A DNA stretch of 64,000 nucleotides from G965247265 sp965247265 (GTDB lineage Bacteria > Pseudomonadota > Gammaproteobacteria > UBA4575): the NCBI GenBank assembly GCA_965247265.1, contig OZ252002.1, forward strand, positions 868,001 through 932,000. The letters run 5' to 3'. Below, in pieces: positions 1 to 6,914 of this stretch. The notes below the pieces were generated by a model, which worked only from the letters and a program-made list of their open reading frames with translations, searched no databases and was not told the DNA's origin. The stretch's first letter is position 1. Each line of letters begins with the position of its first letter. Made by a program: the position numbers and the translations under genes.

Positions 1-677
1 AGGGCACGAATTGTATCTACACGCTCTGGTATTGGGCTAAGTTTTATTCTTGCCTCTGTAATGACTGCAAGTATCCCTTCAGAACCAATTAGCAACCGTG
101 TTAAATCTAAACCAACAACACCTTTTGTTGTGGCGCTGCCTGTTTGAATGGATTCGCCATTACCCGTTATAGCGCGCAGGCTGAGAGTATTTTCTCTGCA
201 TGTTCCATATTTAACGGCATGAGGCCCCGCAGCATTACAAGCTAAGTTTCCACCCACGGTGCAATACTCAGCACTACTTGGATCAGGCGGCCAAAATAGT
301 TGATGTGTGTTAGCGTGCAGCTGAACTTCAGAATTTAATACACCTGGCTCGACACGCATGTTTCGGTTTGTAGAATCAAGCTCTAGAATCTTGTTCATGC
401 GCTCTGTAGAAAGTACAACCCCACCTTTAATGGGTACTGCCGCACCCGTTGTTCCGGTTCCTCGCCCACGGGCAACAAGTGGAATTTTAAATTGGTTACA
501 TAATTGAATGCATTTTTGAATTTGTTCATGGTGTATTGGTAACACAATCAAATCTGGGCAGACGTGTTGTTTGCTGTTGTCATATCCGTATGTCCAGCGT
601 TCACTTTCATCTGAAAGGACCGACTCTTTGCTACAGACAGCGATAAAATTTTCAATAATGTGTGTGTCTAACGACAT
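1..677 (-). CDS. FAD-binding oxidase, GlcD/D-lactate dehydrogenase type (C-terminus beyond window)
   Basis: The minus strand is open from an ATG at 677 to the left edge, giving about 225 N-terminal residues. The protein is soluble-looking and contains the FAD-binding (PCMH-type) loop GRGTGTTGAAVP near residue 70, followed by VGGNLACNAAGPHAVKYGT, typical of FAD-linked 2-hydroxyacid oxidases such as GlcD, D-lactate dehydrogenase and related enzymes. The family oxidises a 2-hydroxy acid to a 2-oxo acid, passing electrons to the respiratory chain. The substrate cannot be told from the N-terminal half. The gene ends outside the window, so the substrate-binding cap domain is not visible. It lies just upstream of the diaA gene on the same strand. 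Confidence 0.85.
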   Translation of the reverse strand, partial: MSLDTHIIENFIAVCSKESVLSDESERWTYGYDNSKQHVCPDLIVLPIHHEQIQKCIQLCNQFKIPLVARGRGTGTTGAAVPIKGGVVLSTERMNKILELDSTNRNMRVEPGVLNSEVQLHANTHQLFWPPDPSSAEYCTVGGNLACNAAGPHAVKYGTCRENTLSLRAITGNGESIQTGSATTKGVVGLDLTRLLIGSEGILAVITEARIKLSPIPERVDTIRA

Positions 678-698
678 CCTTAAATATGTATGGAAGAT

Positions 699-1286
699 TT
701 AACTGTCTATAATTTTATGATCAATTAGATCACAAAGACAGTGCATAACTAATAAATGCACTTCTTGAATTCGTGCTGTGGACTGACTTGGGACTCGAAT
801 TTCAATATCTTGGTTTTTTAACGATGCTGGAATGCTTCCGCCATTTTTTCCAGATAGTGCAACGACAGACATCCCATTATGATGGGCAGCTTTTATTGCA
901 GCAAGTATGTTTGCAGAATTTCCGCTGGTTGTAATAGCAAGCAATACATCATTATTTTTACCCAATGCGGAAACTTGTTTTGAAAATATTTGCTCATATG
1001 TATAGTCATTAGCAATCGAAGTAAGAGTTGAGCTGTCAGTAGTAAGCGCAACTGCAGCAAGACCTTGTCGTTCCCGTTCGAAGCGGTTTAATAATTCAGA
1101 TGAAAAATGTTGTGCATCAGCAGCTGAGCCGCCATTCCCGCAAGTGAGAACTTTGCCATTATTTTTTAGTGACGTTGCAATTATATTTGCTGCATTAACA
1201 ATCGGGGCTGTTAACTCAGCAATGCTCGCCTGTTTAACGCTAATGCTTTCATTAAACAATGTTTCAATATGAGATTTGTAGTTCAT
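699..1286 (-). CDS. diaA: SIS-domain protein, DiaA / phosphoheptose isomerase family
   Basis: This 195-residue protein is a single SIS (sugar isomerase) domain. It shows the GmhA/DiaA signature CGNGGSAADAQHFSSELLNRF near residues 50-70 and TTSGNSANILAAI near 119-131. GmhA makes D-glycero-D-manno-heptose 7-phosphate for LPS; DiaA binds DnaA and promotes timely replication initiation. Sequence alone does not separate the two well. The neighbourhood rsmI / lpoA-yraN-diaA matches the enterobacterial yraL-yraM-yraN-yraO order, which favours DiaA. It is 46 bases downstream of yraN on the same strand and probably belongs to one operon with lpoA. Confidence 0.85.
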   Translation of the reverse strand: MNYKSHIETLFNESISVKQASIAELTAPIVNAANIIATSLKNNGKVLTCGNGGSAADAQHFSSELLNRFERERQGLAAVALTTDSSTLTSIANDYTYEQIFSKQVSALGKNNDVLLAITTSGNSANILAAIKAAHHNGMSVVALSGKNGGSIPASLKNQDIEIRVPSQSTARIQEVHLLVMHCLCDLIDHKIIDS

Positions 1287-1332
1287 AAGCTTTGTGAATA
1301 AACCTCTAAAATTCAGAAAATGCGTTACCGAT

Positions 1333-1653
1333 CTAATTGGGTTTCAATGACGCATCAAAACCTACTACATCAAATCGTGCAGGAACGTCTAACTTATTTC
1401 GAGCAAGGTAATGGTGTGCTGTCGAAATAAGTTTTTTGATTTTTTTCTGATCAACTGTTTCTATAGCTGTTCCAAAATTCTCACATTTTCTATAGCGCAC
1501 TTCTACAAATACCAGTTGATCTTTGTCTTGCATAATTAAATCAATTTTACCGCTACGACAGCGATAATTTTTCTCGGCTAATTTTAAACCGTGCTCCTGT
1601 AAATAATTATAAGCCATATTTTCACTATCATGTCCTATTGACAATGTTTTCAC
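1333..1653 (-). CDS. yraN: YraN family endonuclease-like protein (UPF0102)
   Basis: This is a small UPF0102 protein with a restriction-endonuclease-like fold. It has the family core NYRCRSGKIDLIMQDKDQLVFVEVRYR, in which the GKIDLI and VFVEV stretches carry the acidic and lysine residues of a PD-(D/E)xK site; the biological role in this family is unsettled. The open frame extends upstream to 1731, but that would bury it 80 bases inside lpoA. I place the start at GTG 1653-1651, which overlaps the lpoA TGA at 1652-1650 (GTGA) and gives 106 residues, close to family length. A TTG three codons in (1644) is an alternative. The overlap implies translational coupling to lpoA. Confidence 0.8.
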   Translation of the reverse strand: MKTLSIGHDSENMAYNYLQEHGLKLAEKNYRCRSGKIDLIMQDKDQLVFVEVRYRKCENFGTAIETVDQKKIKKLISTAHHYLARNKLDVPARFDVVGFDASLKPN

Positions 1654-3554
1654 TGTTGCTGAAAAGGTTGTGATTCTACATAAGGCAAAAACCCAATTGT
1701 CTGCGGTCGACCTTTTTGAAACTTTGCCCAAATCAATTCTCGATAAATTCTATTATCTTCATGAACACTAAGTCTTCCGGTTGTACCCTGATAGCTATCA
1801 TACTCGTAGGCAGCGAGGCGTTGTAAATGCGGTATAATTTGGTAAGCGTCAATACCTAATGCTGCAAATCGTGGCAATTGAGACGGGCTGCTTGATACTT
1901 GCAAGTCTAATGAGTCTCGTAGCAGCTCAATTGATGTGTCATTTGATAGCAGCCAAGGAATATCACAGTACGTCACTCCATTAATATCTTGATCTGCAGA
2001 AATGTTTTCATTGCCTGAAAAAATATGCGAAGTCGCGTATACAGGCAAATCGGTCGCAAAATGGTAACTGAGTTGTGGCCGCAGCAACCTTGCTTGGGGT
2101 GGTATAGCTGCAACAAATATAAAGTCTGCGTCCTGACGTCGTCTAGGTTCAAACTCAACATTTTGTTTAATAATTGCTTGAACGTTCCGTCGGCGTTGTT
2201 CGCTCTGGTTTAACTGCAATAGATTTTTTATCGCTACGGAATGATCTGATTCACTTGAATAATATCGTTCAACTTGCAGCACTGTGCCGCCAAGTTCAAC
2301 AAAGCGTGAATTAAATGCTTCGAGTATACGCGTGCCCCATCCGCTCTCTGGCACTAACACTAATGCAGCTTGGAGATTATCAATTGAGGCGCGTTCTGCA
2401 ACTTGTCGGGCTTCATCTTCGGGTAGTAACCCAAACTGATATAAATTTTTGTCCTCTACATCCAGGTGGCCTGCATAATTAAGTGTAAGAGTTGGAACAG
2501 CCAACTGGTCTTCTTGAGATAAAATATTAACAGCTTCTTTTTGAAGCGGGCCTATAACAAAGTCAGCGCCTTCGCTGATGGCGCGTCGGTAATAGCTAAC
2601 CGCAATAGAAGGAACGTCGCCTGTGTCAAAAAGTACTAATTCAGGAGGAGGGTTAATTGTTTCTCCAAATTCTCGTGCTGTAACAATTCCTGCATAGATG
2701 GCTTCAGCAACTTTGCTGTATCGCCCAGTCATAGGAAGTAAAAGTGCAATTTTATTTGGAGAAATATGATAAGAAGCCCAATCTAGCGCAATTGAATCTA
2801 CAATAGAGCTGGGAATTTTATGATTTTGGTTTTGTATGCGCCATTGCTGTACTTCATTTTCTAGCGCAGGTAAATTTTCATAGGGTTGCTTTTGAATTAA
2901 AGCAAGACTAAGCCATGCCCCTAAATCAGGATCTGAGTTACTTAGCTGCCATTCAGTGAGTTCATCGCGATTTGATTTCAGCAATGACTGCCAAATTAGA
3001 TCATTATTCTTATTGTATTGTTCTTTATTGGTAAGCAATAGGTTTAGCGCGATGCGAGACTCGATTGATTCATGTGTTAGTCGGGCCGCTTGTAGTGCCT
3101 TGGCGCGAACCGCTAATACATGAGGTTTATATTTTGGTGATGCATTAATTAGGTTTTCAGGTAATGCTTCAAGTGCTAGTTGGGGTTGGCCATTGAGTAG
3201 ATGTAATTCAGCAGTAGCAGCACGTTTTCGAACCAATAAATCTTTTGTAAGAATATTTTCATCTATTGCGCTGAGATATTGTTGAGCTTGTAGCTTGGTT
3301 TGTGGGTGTAATACAGCTTCTACAGCTCGAAGCTGTAAGGATTCACGCTGGGGAATAGGCTTATTTTCTGCTAGATTCCAGTAAATGGAAGCTGCCTGCT
3401 GATACTGTTCTTCTTGCACCAGTTTTTCAGCTTGTCGAATTTGTGATTTTTCTGATTGAGAAACTTTTTTCCCAGATGTAGATGTAGTTGCACAACTTGC
3501 TAGTGCACATACAATGAATGCTGAAACTACAACCTGAGTTATATTTTTAATCAT
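1650..3554 (-). CDS. lpoA: Outer-membrane lipoprotein LpoA, activator of PBP1a
   Basis: This 634-residue protein begins with a lipoprotein signal, with a hydrophobic stretch followed by the lipobox ALASC at residues 18-22, so it should be lipidated and sent to the outer membrane. The first ~250 residues look like helical TPR-type repeats. From about residue 265 (KIALLLPMTGRYSKVAEAIYAG) it has a periplasmic-binding-protein-like domain, including GADFVIGPLQKEAVNIL. This is the LpoA (YraM) architecture: LpoA reaches through the peptidoglycan layer to activate the class A synthase PBP1a. It is divergent from rsmI with 69 bases between the starts, as in many gammaproteobacteria, and overlaps yraN at its 3' end. 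Confidence 0.93.
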   Translation of the reverse strand: MIKNITQVVVSAFIVCALASCATTSTSGKKVSQSEKSQIRQAEKLVQEEQYQQAASIYWNLAENKPIPQRESLQLRAVEAVLHPQTKLQAQQYLSAIDENILTKDLLVRKRAATAELHLLNGQPQLALEALPENLINASPKYKPHVLAVRAKALQAARLTHESIESRIALNLLLTNKEQYNKNNDLIWQSLLKSNRDELTEWQLSNSDPDLGAWLSLALIQKQPYENLPALENEVQQWRIQNQNHKIPSSIVDSIALDWASYHISPNKIALLLPMTGRYSKVAEAIYAGIVTAREFGETINPPPELVLFDTGDVPSIAVSYYRRAISEGADFVIGPLQKEAVNILSQEDQLAVPTLTLNYAGHLDVEDKNLYQFGLLPEDEARQVAERASIDNLQAALVLVPESGWGTRILEAFNSRFVELGGTVLQVERYYSSESDHSVAIKNLLQLNQSEQRRRNVQAIIKQNVEFEPRRRQDADFIFVAAIPPQARLLRPQLSYHFATDLPVYATSHIFSGNENISADQDINGVTYCDIPWLLSNDTSIELLRDSLDLQVSSSPSQLPRFAALGIDAYQIIPHLQRLAAYEYDSYQGTTGRLSVHEDNRIYRELIWAKFQKGRPQTIGFLPYVESQPFQQQ

Positions 3555-3623
3555 GAAATGTCATGAAATCGATTATTATTTTTGGCATTGTTAACCACGG
3601 ATAGAACACTAGACTAAATTATT

Positions 3624-4472
3624 ATGAGTGATCAGGGTATTTTATATGTGATTGCTACACCAATTGGTAATTTAGCAGATATTACGCTTCGTGCATTAGA
3701 CACTATTAAAGAAGTTGAGATCCTTTTGGCTGAGGATACACGCGTTACTAAAAAGCTCCTAGAGCACTATGGTATCCAAGCAAATCTTGAGTCGCTACAT
3801 GATTTTAATGAAGTTCAGAAAATACCCACCCTAATAAAAATTTTATCCTCTGGTGCAAATATTGGTCTTGTATCTGATGCAGGTACACCTTTAATTTGTG
3901 ATCCTGGCTATAAATTCGTATCTGTTGCTAGAAAAGAAGGTATAGAGATTCGTTCAATACCAGGGCCTAGTGCGGTCATGGCAGCCTTATCTACCGCTGG
4001 GATTCCTACAGATCGGTTTGTATTTGAAGGATTTTTGCCTAAAAAGACGGCTGAACGAAGAAGACGATTGCTAGAAATTCAATATGAATCACGTTCAATT
4101 ATTTTTTATGAATCACCTCAACGCATTCAAGCGTGTGCACAGGCTTGTATGGATGTGTTTGGTGCGGCTCGTGAAGCTGTGTTGATGCGAGAGTTAACTA
4201 AACACTTTGAGCAGCACATAGCAGGCACTTTAGGGCATATTAACCAAGAGCTAGAGAGCCATCCGAATTCTATCAAAGGGGAGTTTGTGGTGCTAATTCA
4301 TGGGTCCAATACAGGTGAGGATGCCAAGAGTGCTGAGAATGCGAAGTGCTTGCTGGAAGATTTACAAAAGCATATTTCTCATAAGGCTGCCGTCGAGATT
4401 GTCACGAAACATACTGGAATTCGGCGCAATCAGATCTATTCGATGGGTATGGAGAAGCAGACGAAAAAGTGA
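3624..4472 (+). CDS. rsmI: 16S rRNA (cytidine1402-2'-O)-methyltransferase
   Basis: This 282-residue tetrapyrrole-methylase-fold protein has the RsmI signatures LYVIATPIGNLADITLRAL (residues 6-24), LLAEDTRVTKKLLEHYGI and GLVSDAGTPLICDPG. It transfers a methyl group from S-adenosylmethionine to the 2'-hydroxyl of C1402 in the decoding centre of 16S rRNA, working with RsmH (N4-methylation of the same base), which is encoded at 5707-6645. The start is the ATG at 3624, preceded by an AT-rich divergent promoter region shared with lpoA. The C-terminal ~50 residues are the usual RsmI extension. RNase P RNA starts 26 bases after the stop. Confidence 0.95.
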   Translation: MSDQGILYVIATPIGNLADITLRALDTIKEVEILLAEDTRVTKKLLEHYGIQANLESLHDFNEVQKIPTLIKILSSGANIGLVSDAGTPLICDPGYKFVSVARKEGIEIRSIPGPSAVMAALSTAGIPTDRFVFEGFLPKKTAERRRRLLEIQYESRSIIFYESPQRIQACAQACMDVFGAAREAVLMRELTKHFEQHIAGTLGHINQELESHPNSIKGEFVVLIHGSNTGEDAKSAENAKCLLEDLQKHISHKAAVEIVTKHTGIRRNQIYSMGMEKQTKK

Positions 4473-4498
4473 TTTTTAAATATGCTATGGTCAAATTT

Positions 4499-4930
4499 GG
4501 AGTCAGCTAAGCAGTCGCTCCTCTGCTTATTTTATGCTTATCTTTAGCGATGACATAGATGCATAAAGTAAGCAGGGGGGAGGAAAGTCCGGGCTCTTAG
4601 GGCACGGTGCCAGGTAACGCCTGGAGGATGTGAGTCCATGGAAAGTGCAACAGAAAATAAACCGCCAGGCTGCTCTTTTAAGATTTTTGTATAAAGCTTA
4701 GATGAGCGGTTTGGTAAGGGTGAAATGGTGCGGTAAGAGCGCACCGCGCAATTGGTAACAATTTGTGGCTAGGTAAACCCCGCCTAGAGCAAGACCAAAT
4801 AGGGGGGCAAGGAGCGATCCAACGTACGGCCCGTACGGTCCCCGGGTAGGTCGCATGATATTTGTGGCGACGCAAATGCTAGATGAATGACTGCTCAAGA
4901 CAGAACCCGGCTTATCGGCTGACTCCAATT
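4499..4930 (+). ncRNA. rnpB: RNase P RNA, bacterial type A
   Basis: This is the catalytic RNA that processes the 5' ends of tRNA precursors. It is recognised by conserved-core blocks in order: GGAGGAAAGTCCGGGC at about 4578, GCCAGGTAACGCCTGG about 4609, GGTAAGGGTGAAATGGTGCG about 4713, AAGAGCGCACCGCGC, CAAATAGGGG about 4795, and AGATGAATGACTGCTC followed by ACAGAACCCGGCTTATCGG at 4880-4918. The 5' GGAGTCAGC (4499-4507) pairs perfectly with 3' GCTGACTCC (4918-4926) to form helix P1, which sets both ends. The position between rsmI and the dcw cluster matches many gammaproteobacteria. Minus-strand reading frames over this region are spurious. Confidence 0.96.
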
Positions 4931-4934
4931 TTGT

Positions 4935-4972
4935 CTAATTACTGAAATCTTGAGATTTAGAAAAATAATTAG
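4935..4972 (+). terminator. Possible hairpin downstream of rnpB
   Basis: Just after RNase P RNA, CTAATT (4935-4940) and AATTAG (4967-4972) can pair, enclosing a smaller AAATC/GATTT hairpin. The structure is AT-rich and is not followed by a clean T run, so its role as the rnpB terminator is a guess. Confidence 0.3.
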
Positions 4973-5010
4973 GATCACCATCTATAGTGAGGCGCTCATA
5001 AAATTAATAT

Positions 5011-5115
5011 AGCGGCTTATACTTAATCTAAATCCTTATCTTTACTTTTTAACCCTTCAGTTATTAGCTAAATAATCATACTAATACCTTGTATTTTGCA
5101 TAGGTATAAGCCGCT
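5011..5115. repeat. 12-bp perfect inverted repeat with 81-base spacer
   Basis: AGCGGCTTATAC at 5011-5022 is exactly inverted as GTATAAGCCGCT at 5104-5115. The 321 bases between rnpB and mraZ otherwise contain only AT-rich sequence, this repeat, and the mraZ promoter/operator. No reading frame of note lies inside the loop. It could be a remnant of a small mobile element, a long-loop RNA structure in a leader transcript, or a binding site pair. Confidence 0.6.
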
Positions 5116-5165
5116 TAACTATTTGTCTTATAAGAAAACTATTAGTTTTTTTTGACTAGATTCAC

Positions 5166-5194
5166 TTGCAATCTAACGAGCTGGTTTTTATAGT
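5166..5194 (+). promoter_or_regulatory. Predicted sigma70 promoter of the dcw cluster
   Basis: TTGCAA (5166-5171) and TATAGT (5189-5194) are separated by exactly 17 bases. The predicted transcription start is near 5200, immediately before the MraZ repeats. This is the expected place for the main mraZ promoter. The promoter call rests on consensus match and position only. Confidence 0.6.
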
Positions 5195-5203
5195 GTCAAA
5201 AAG

Positions 5204-5228
5204 TGGGAAAAAGTGGGAGTACATGGAA
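5204..5228 (+). promoter_or_regulatory. MraZ operator: three 10-bp-spaced TGGGN repeats
   Basis: TGGGA at 5204-5208, TGGGA at 5214-5218 and TGGAA at 5224-5228 lie at an exact 10-bp period (5-bp box, 5-bp spacer). This is the known MraZ recognition pattern (direct TGGGN repeats separated by 5 bp) in the mraZ leader. The position just downstream of the predicted start point implies autorepression of the whole division cluster by MraZ. The third copy deviates by one base. Confidence 0.85.
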
Positions 5229-5251
5229 TAGAACTCCATGATAGTGAGCCA

Positions 5252-5704
5252 ATGTTTCGGGGTGTTAATGATCTTAATTTGGATGCGAAAGGTCGCTTGT
5301 CTTTGCCGGCACGCTACCGAGAGCGCATTCAAGAAAATTGCGACGGTTCTCTAGTTATTACCGTTGATGTTGATCGTTGTTTATTGATTTATCCCTTTCC
5401 TGAGTGGGAACGAATAGAAGAAAAGCTTATGCAATTGCCAAGTATTAATAAACAAGTAAGACGATTACAAAGATTGTTATTAGGTCATGCAACGGAATGT
5501 GAGCTCGATGGGCAGCATCGTATTTTACTGCCACCACCTTTGCGTAATTTTGCTGGTTTAAACAAGCATGCAGTCTTAATTGGACAAGGTAATAAATTTG
5601 AACTTTGGGATCAAGAAAAATGGGCAACGATGTGTGAGCGTTGGATAAAAGAAGAAAATAAGCTAAGTGACATAACCGGCGCGCTTGAAACACTTTCAAT
5701 TTAA
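5252..5704 (+). CDS. mraZ: Transcriptional regulator MraZ
   Basis: This 150-residue protein is made of two AbrB-like (SpoVT/MraZ) halves. It starts MFRGVNDLNLDAKGRLSLPARYR, with the first DAKGR box near residues 10-14 and the second half around ECELDGQHRILLPPPLR. MraZ forms a ring-shaped oligomer that binds TGGGN repeats in its own leader and represses the division cluster. A longer frame opens at GTG 5213, but that codon sits inside the operator repeats. The ATG at 5252 gives the family N-terminus exactly. It is followed by rsmH after 2 bases. Confidence 0.95.
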   Translation: MFRGVNDLNLDAKGRLSLPARYRERIQENCDGSLVITVDVDRCLLIYPFPEWERIEEKLMQLPSINKQVRRLQRLLLGHATECELDGQHRILLPPPLRNFAGLNKHAVLIGQGNKFELWDQEKWATMCERWIKEENKLSDITGALETLSI

Positions 5705-5706
5705 CT

Positions 5707-6645
5707 ATGCAGGATGTTGTGCATCACTCACATCAACCTGTATTGCTGTCTGAGGCGGTAGAAGCATTGAGTATCGATTCTGCAGGCAAATATGTTGATT
5801 GCACATTTGGAAGAGGAGGACATAGTCAAGAGATATTAAATGTTTTAGGTGGTCAAGGGAGTTTATTAGCGCTAGATCAAGACCCATATGCCATTGCTTA
5901 TGGAAAAAAGATTTTTACAAATGATAAGCGCATTGCTTTTGAGCATTGTAATTTTTCACAAATTTTATCTGTAGCAAAAAAACATAACTTGGAGGGGCAA
6001 GTGAAAGGAGTTTTATTTGATTTGGGAGTTTCATCCCCACAACTTGATGATCCTGAGCGAGGGTTTAGTTTTATGCAAGATGGGCCGCTAGATATGCGCA
6101 TGAATACATCTAAAGGCATTAGCGCTGCTGCTTGGTTGCGAACTGTTAGTGTAAGCGAATTGCAAAATGTATTAAAGGTTTATGGTCAAGAACGATTTGC
6201 AAAAAAAATTTCTGCTGCAATTATTAAGCAACGTGAAAACTCTCCTTTTACAACGACCAAGCAGTTAGCTGAAGTCGTACAAAAATCAATTGGTTCTTCT
6301 CGAGAGCATAAACATCCTGCCACACGCACATTTCAAGCAATACGGATATTCATTAATCAAGAGCTAGAAGTATTAGACAGCGCGTTAGATGATTGTGTTT
6401 CTTTGCTTGCGCATACCGGGCGCTTATTGGTTATTACCTTTCATTCATTGGAAGATCAGCTGGTTAAAAGTTTTTATAGAAAGTATAGTCAGTCAGAATT
6501 GCCACGAAAGTTGCCTATGGTTGATGAGTTTAAACCAGCTCTTAAAAGAGTGTGTAAGTCAATTCATCCAACAAAAGATGAAATTGCAAGGAACCCTAGA
6601 TCTAGAAGTGCCAAGCTACATGTAATGGAGCGGCTGGCATGTTAG
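5707..6645 (+). CDS. rsmH: 16S rRNA (cytosine1402-N4)-methyltransferase
   Basis: This 312-residue SAM-dependent methyltransferase (MraW) has the motif I stretch YVDCTFGRGGHSQEIL near residues 28-43 and the family blocks GVLFDLGVSSPQLDDPERGFSF and RTFQAIRIFINQELEVL. It ends with NPRSRSAKLHVMER. It methylates N4 of C1402 in 16S rRNA and complements RsmI encoded upstream. Its stop overlaps the ftsL start by 7 bases, so the two are likely coupled. It is full length for the family. Confidence 0.96.
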   Translation: MQDVVHHSHQPVLLSEAVEALSIDSAGKYVDCTFGRGGHSQEILNVLGGQGSLLALDQDPYAIAYGKKIFTNDKRIAFEHCNFSQILSVAKKHNLEGQVKGVLFDLGVSSPQLDDPERGFSFMQDGPLDMRMNTSKGISAAAWLRTVSVSELQNVLKVYGQERFAKKISAAIIKQRENSPFTTTKQLAEVVQKSIGSSREHKHPATRTFQAIRIFINQELEVLDSALDDCVSLLAHTGRLLVITFHSLEDQLVKSFYRKYSQSELPRKLPMVDEFKPALKRVCKSIHPTKDEIARNPRSRSAKLHVMERLAC

Positions 6646-6911
6646 GCCGAATTGTGCTGATTACGATTTTATTTCTTGCAAATGTATTTACAGGCATTGG
6701 AATTGTTTATACCAAGCATTCAACCCGCAAATCGTTTATTGAATTACAAAACAAGCAAAGCGTATTTGATGAGCTTCAAGTCGAGTGGGGTCGCTTGCAG
6801 TTGGAGCAAAGCGCTTGGGCAACGCACGGACGTATTGAAAAACTTGCACGCGAAAAATTAAAAATGGATCTTGTAAATGAAAAAAGACTGGTTTTTTTAG
6901 AAACGCGTTAA
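6639..6911 (+). CDS. ftsL: Cell division protein FtsL
   Basis: This is a 90-residue bitopic inner-membrane protein. Residues ~4-22 (RIVLITILFLANVFTGIGI) are a membrane segment. The remainder is a periplasmic leucine-zipper-like coiled coil ending with KLAREKLKMDLVNEKRLVFLE, a typical FtsL tail. FtsL forms a complex with FtsB and FtsQ and signals to FtsWI at the septum. It lies between rsmH (overlap) and ftsI (3-base gap), the standard position. The family is poorly conserved, so context carries much of the call. Confidence 0.9.
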   Translation: MLGRIVLITILFLANVFTGIGIVYTKHSTRKSFIELQNKQSVFDELQVEWGRLQLEQSAWATHGRIEKLAREKLKMDLVNEKRLVFLETR

Positions 6912-6914
6912 AAC

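Noticed and set aside
4544..4928. Three minus-strand open frames (65-76 codons) between rsmI and mraZ
   Set aside because: They lie over the highly conserved RNase P RNA gene and encode no recognisable protein.
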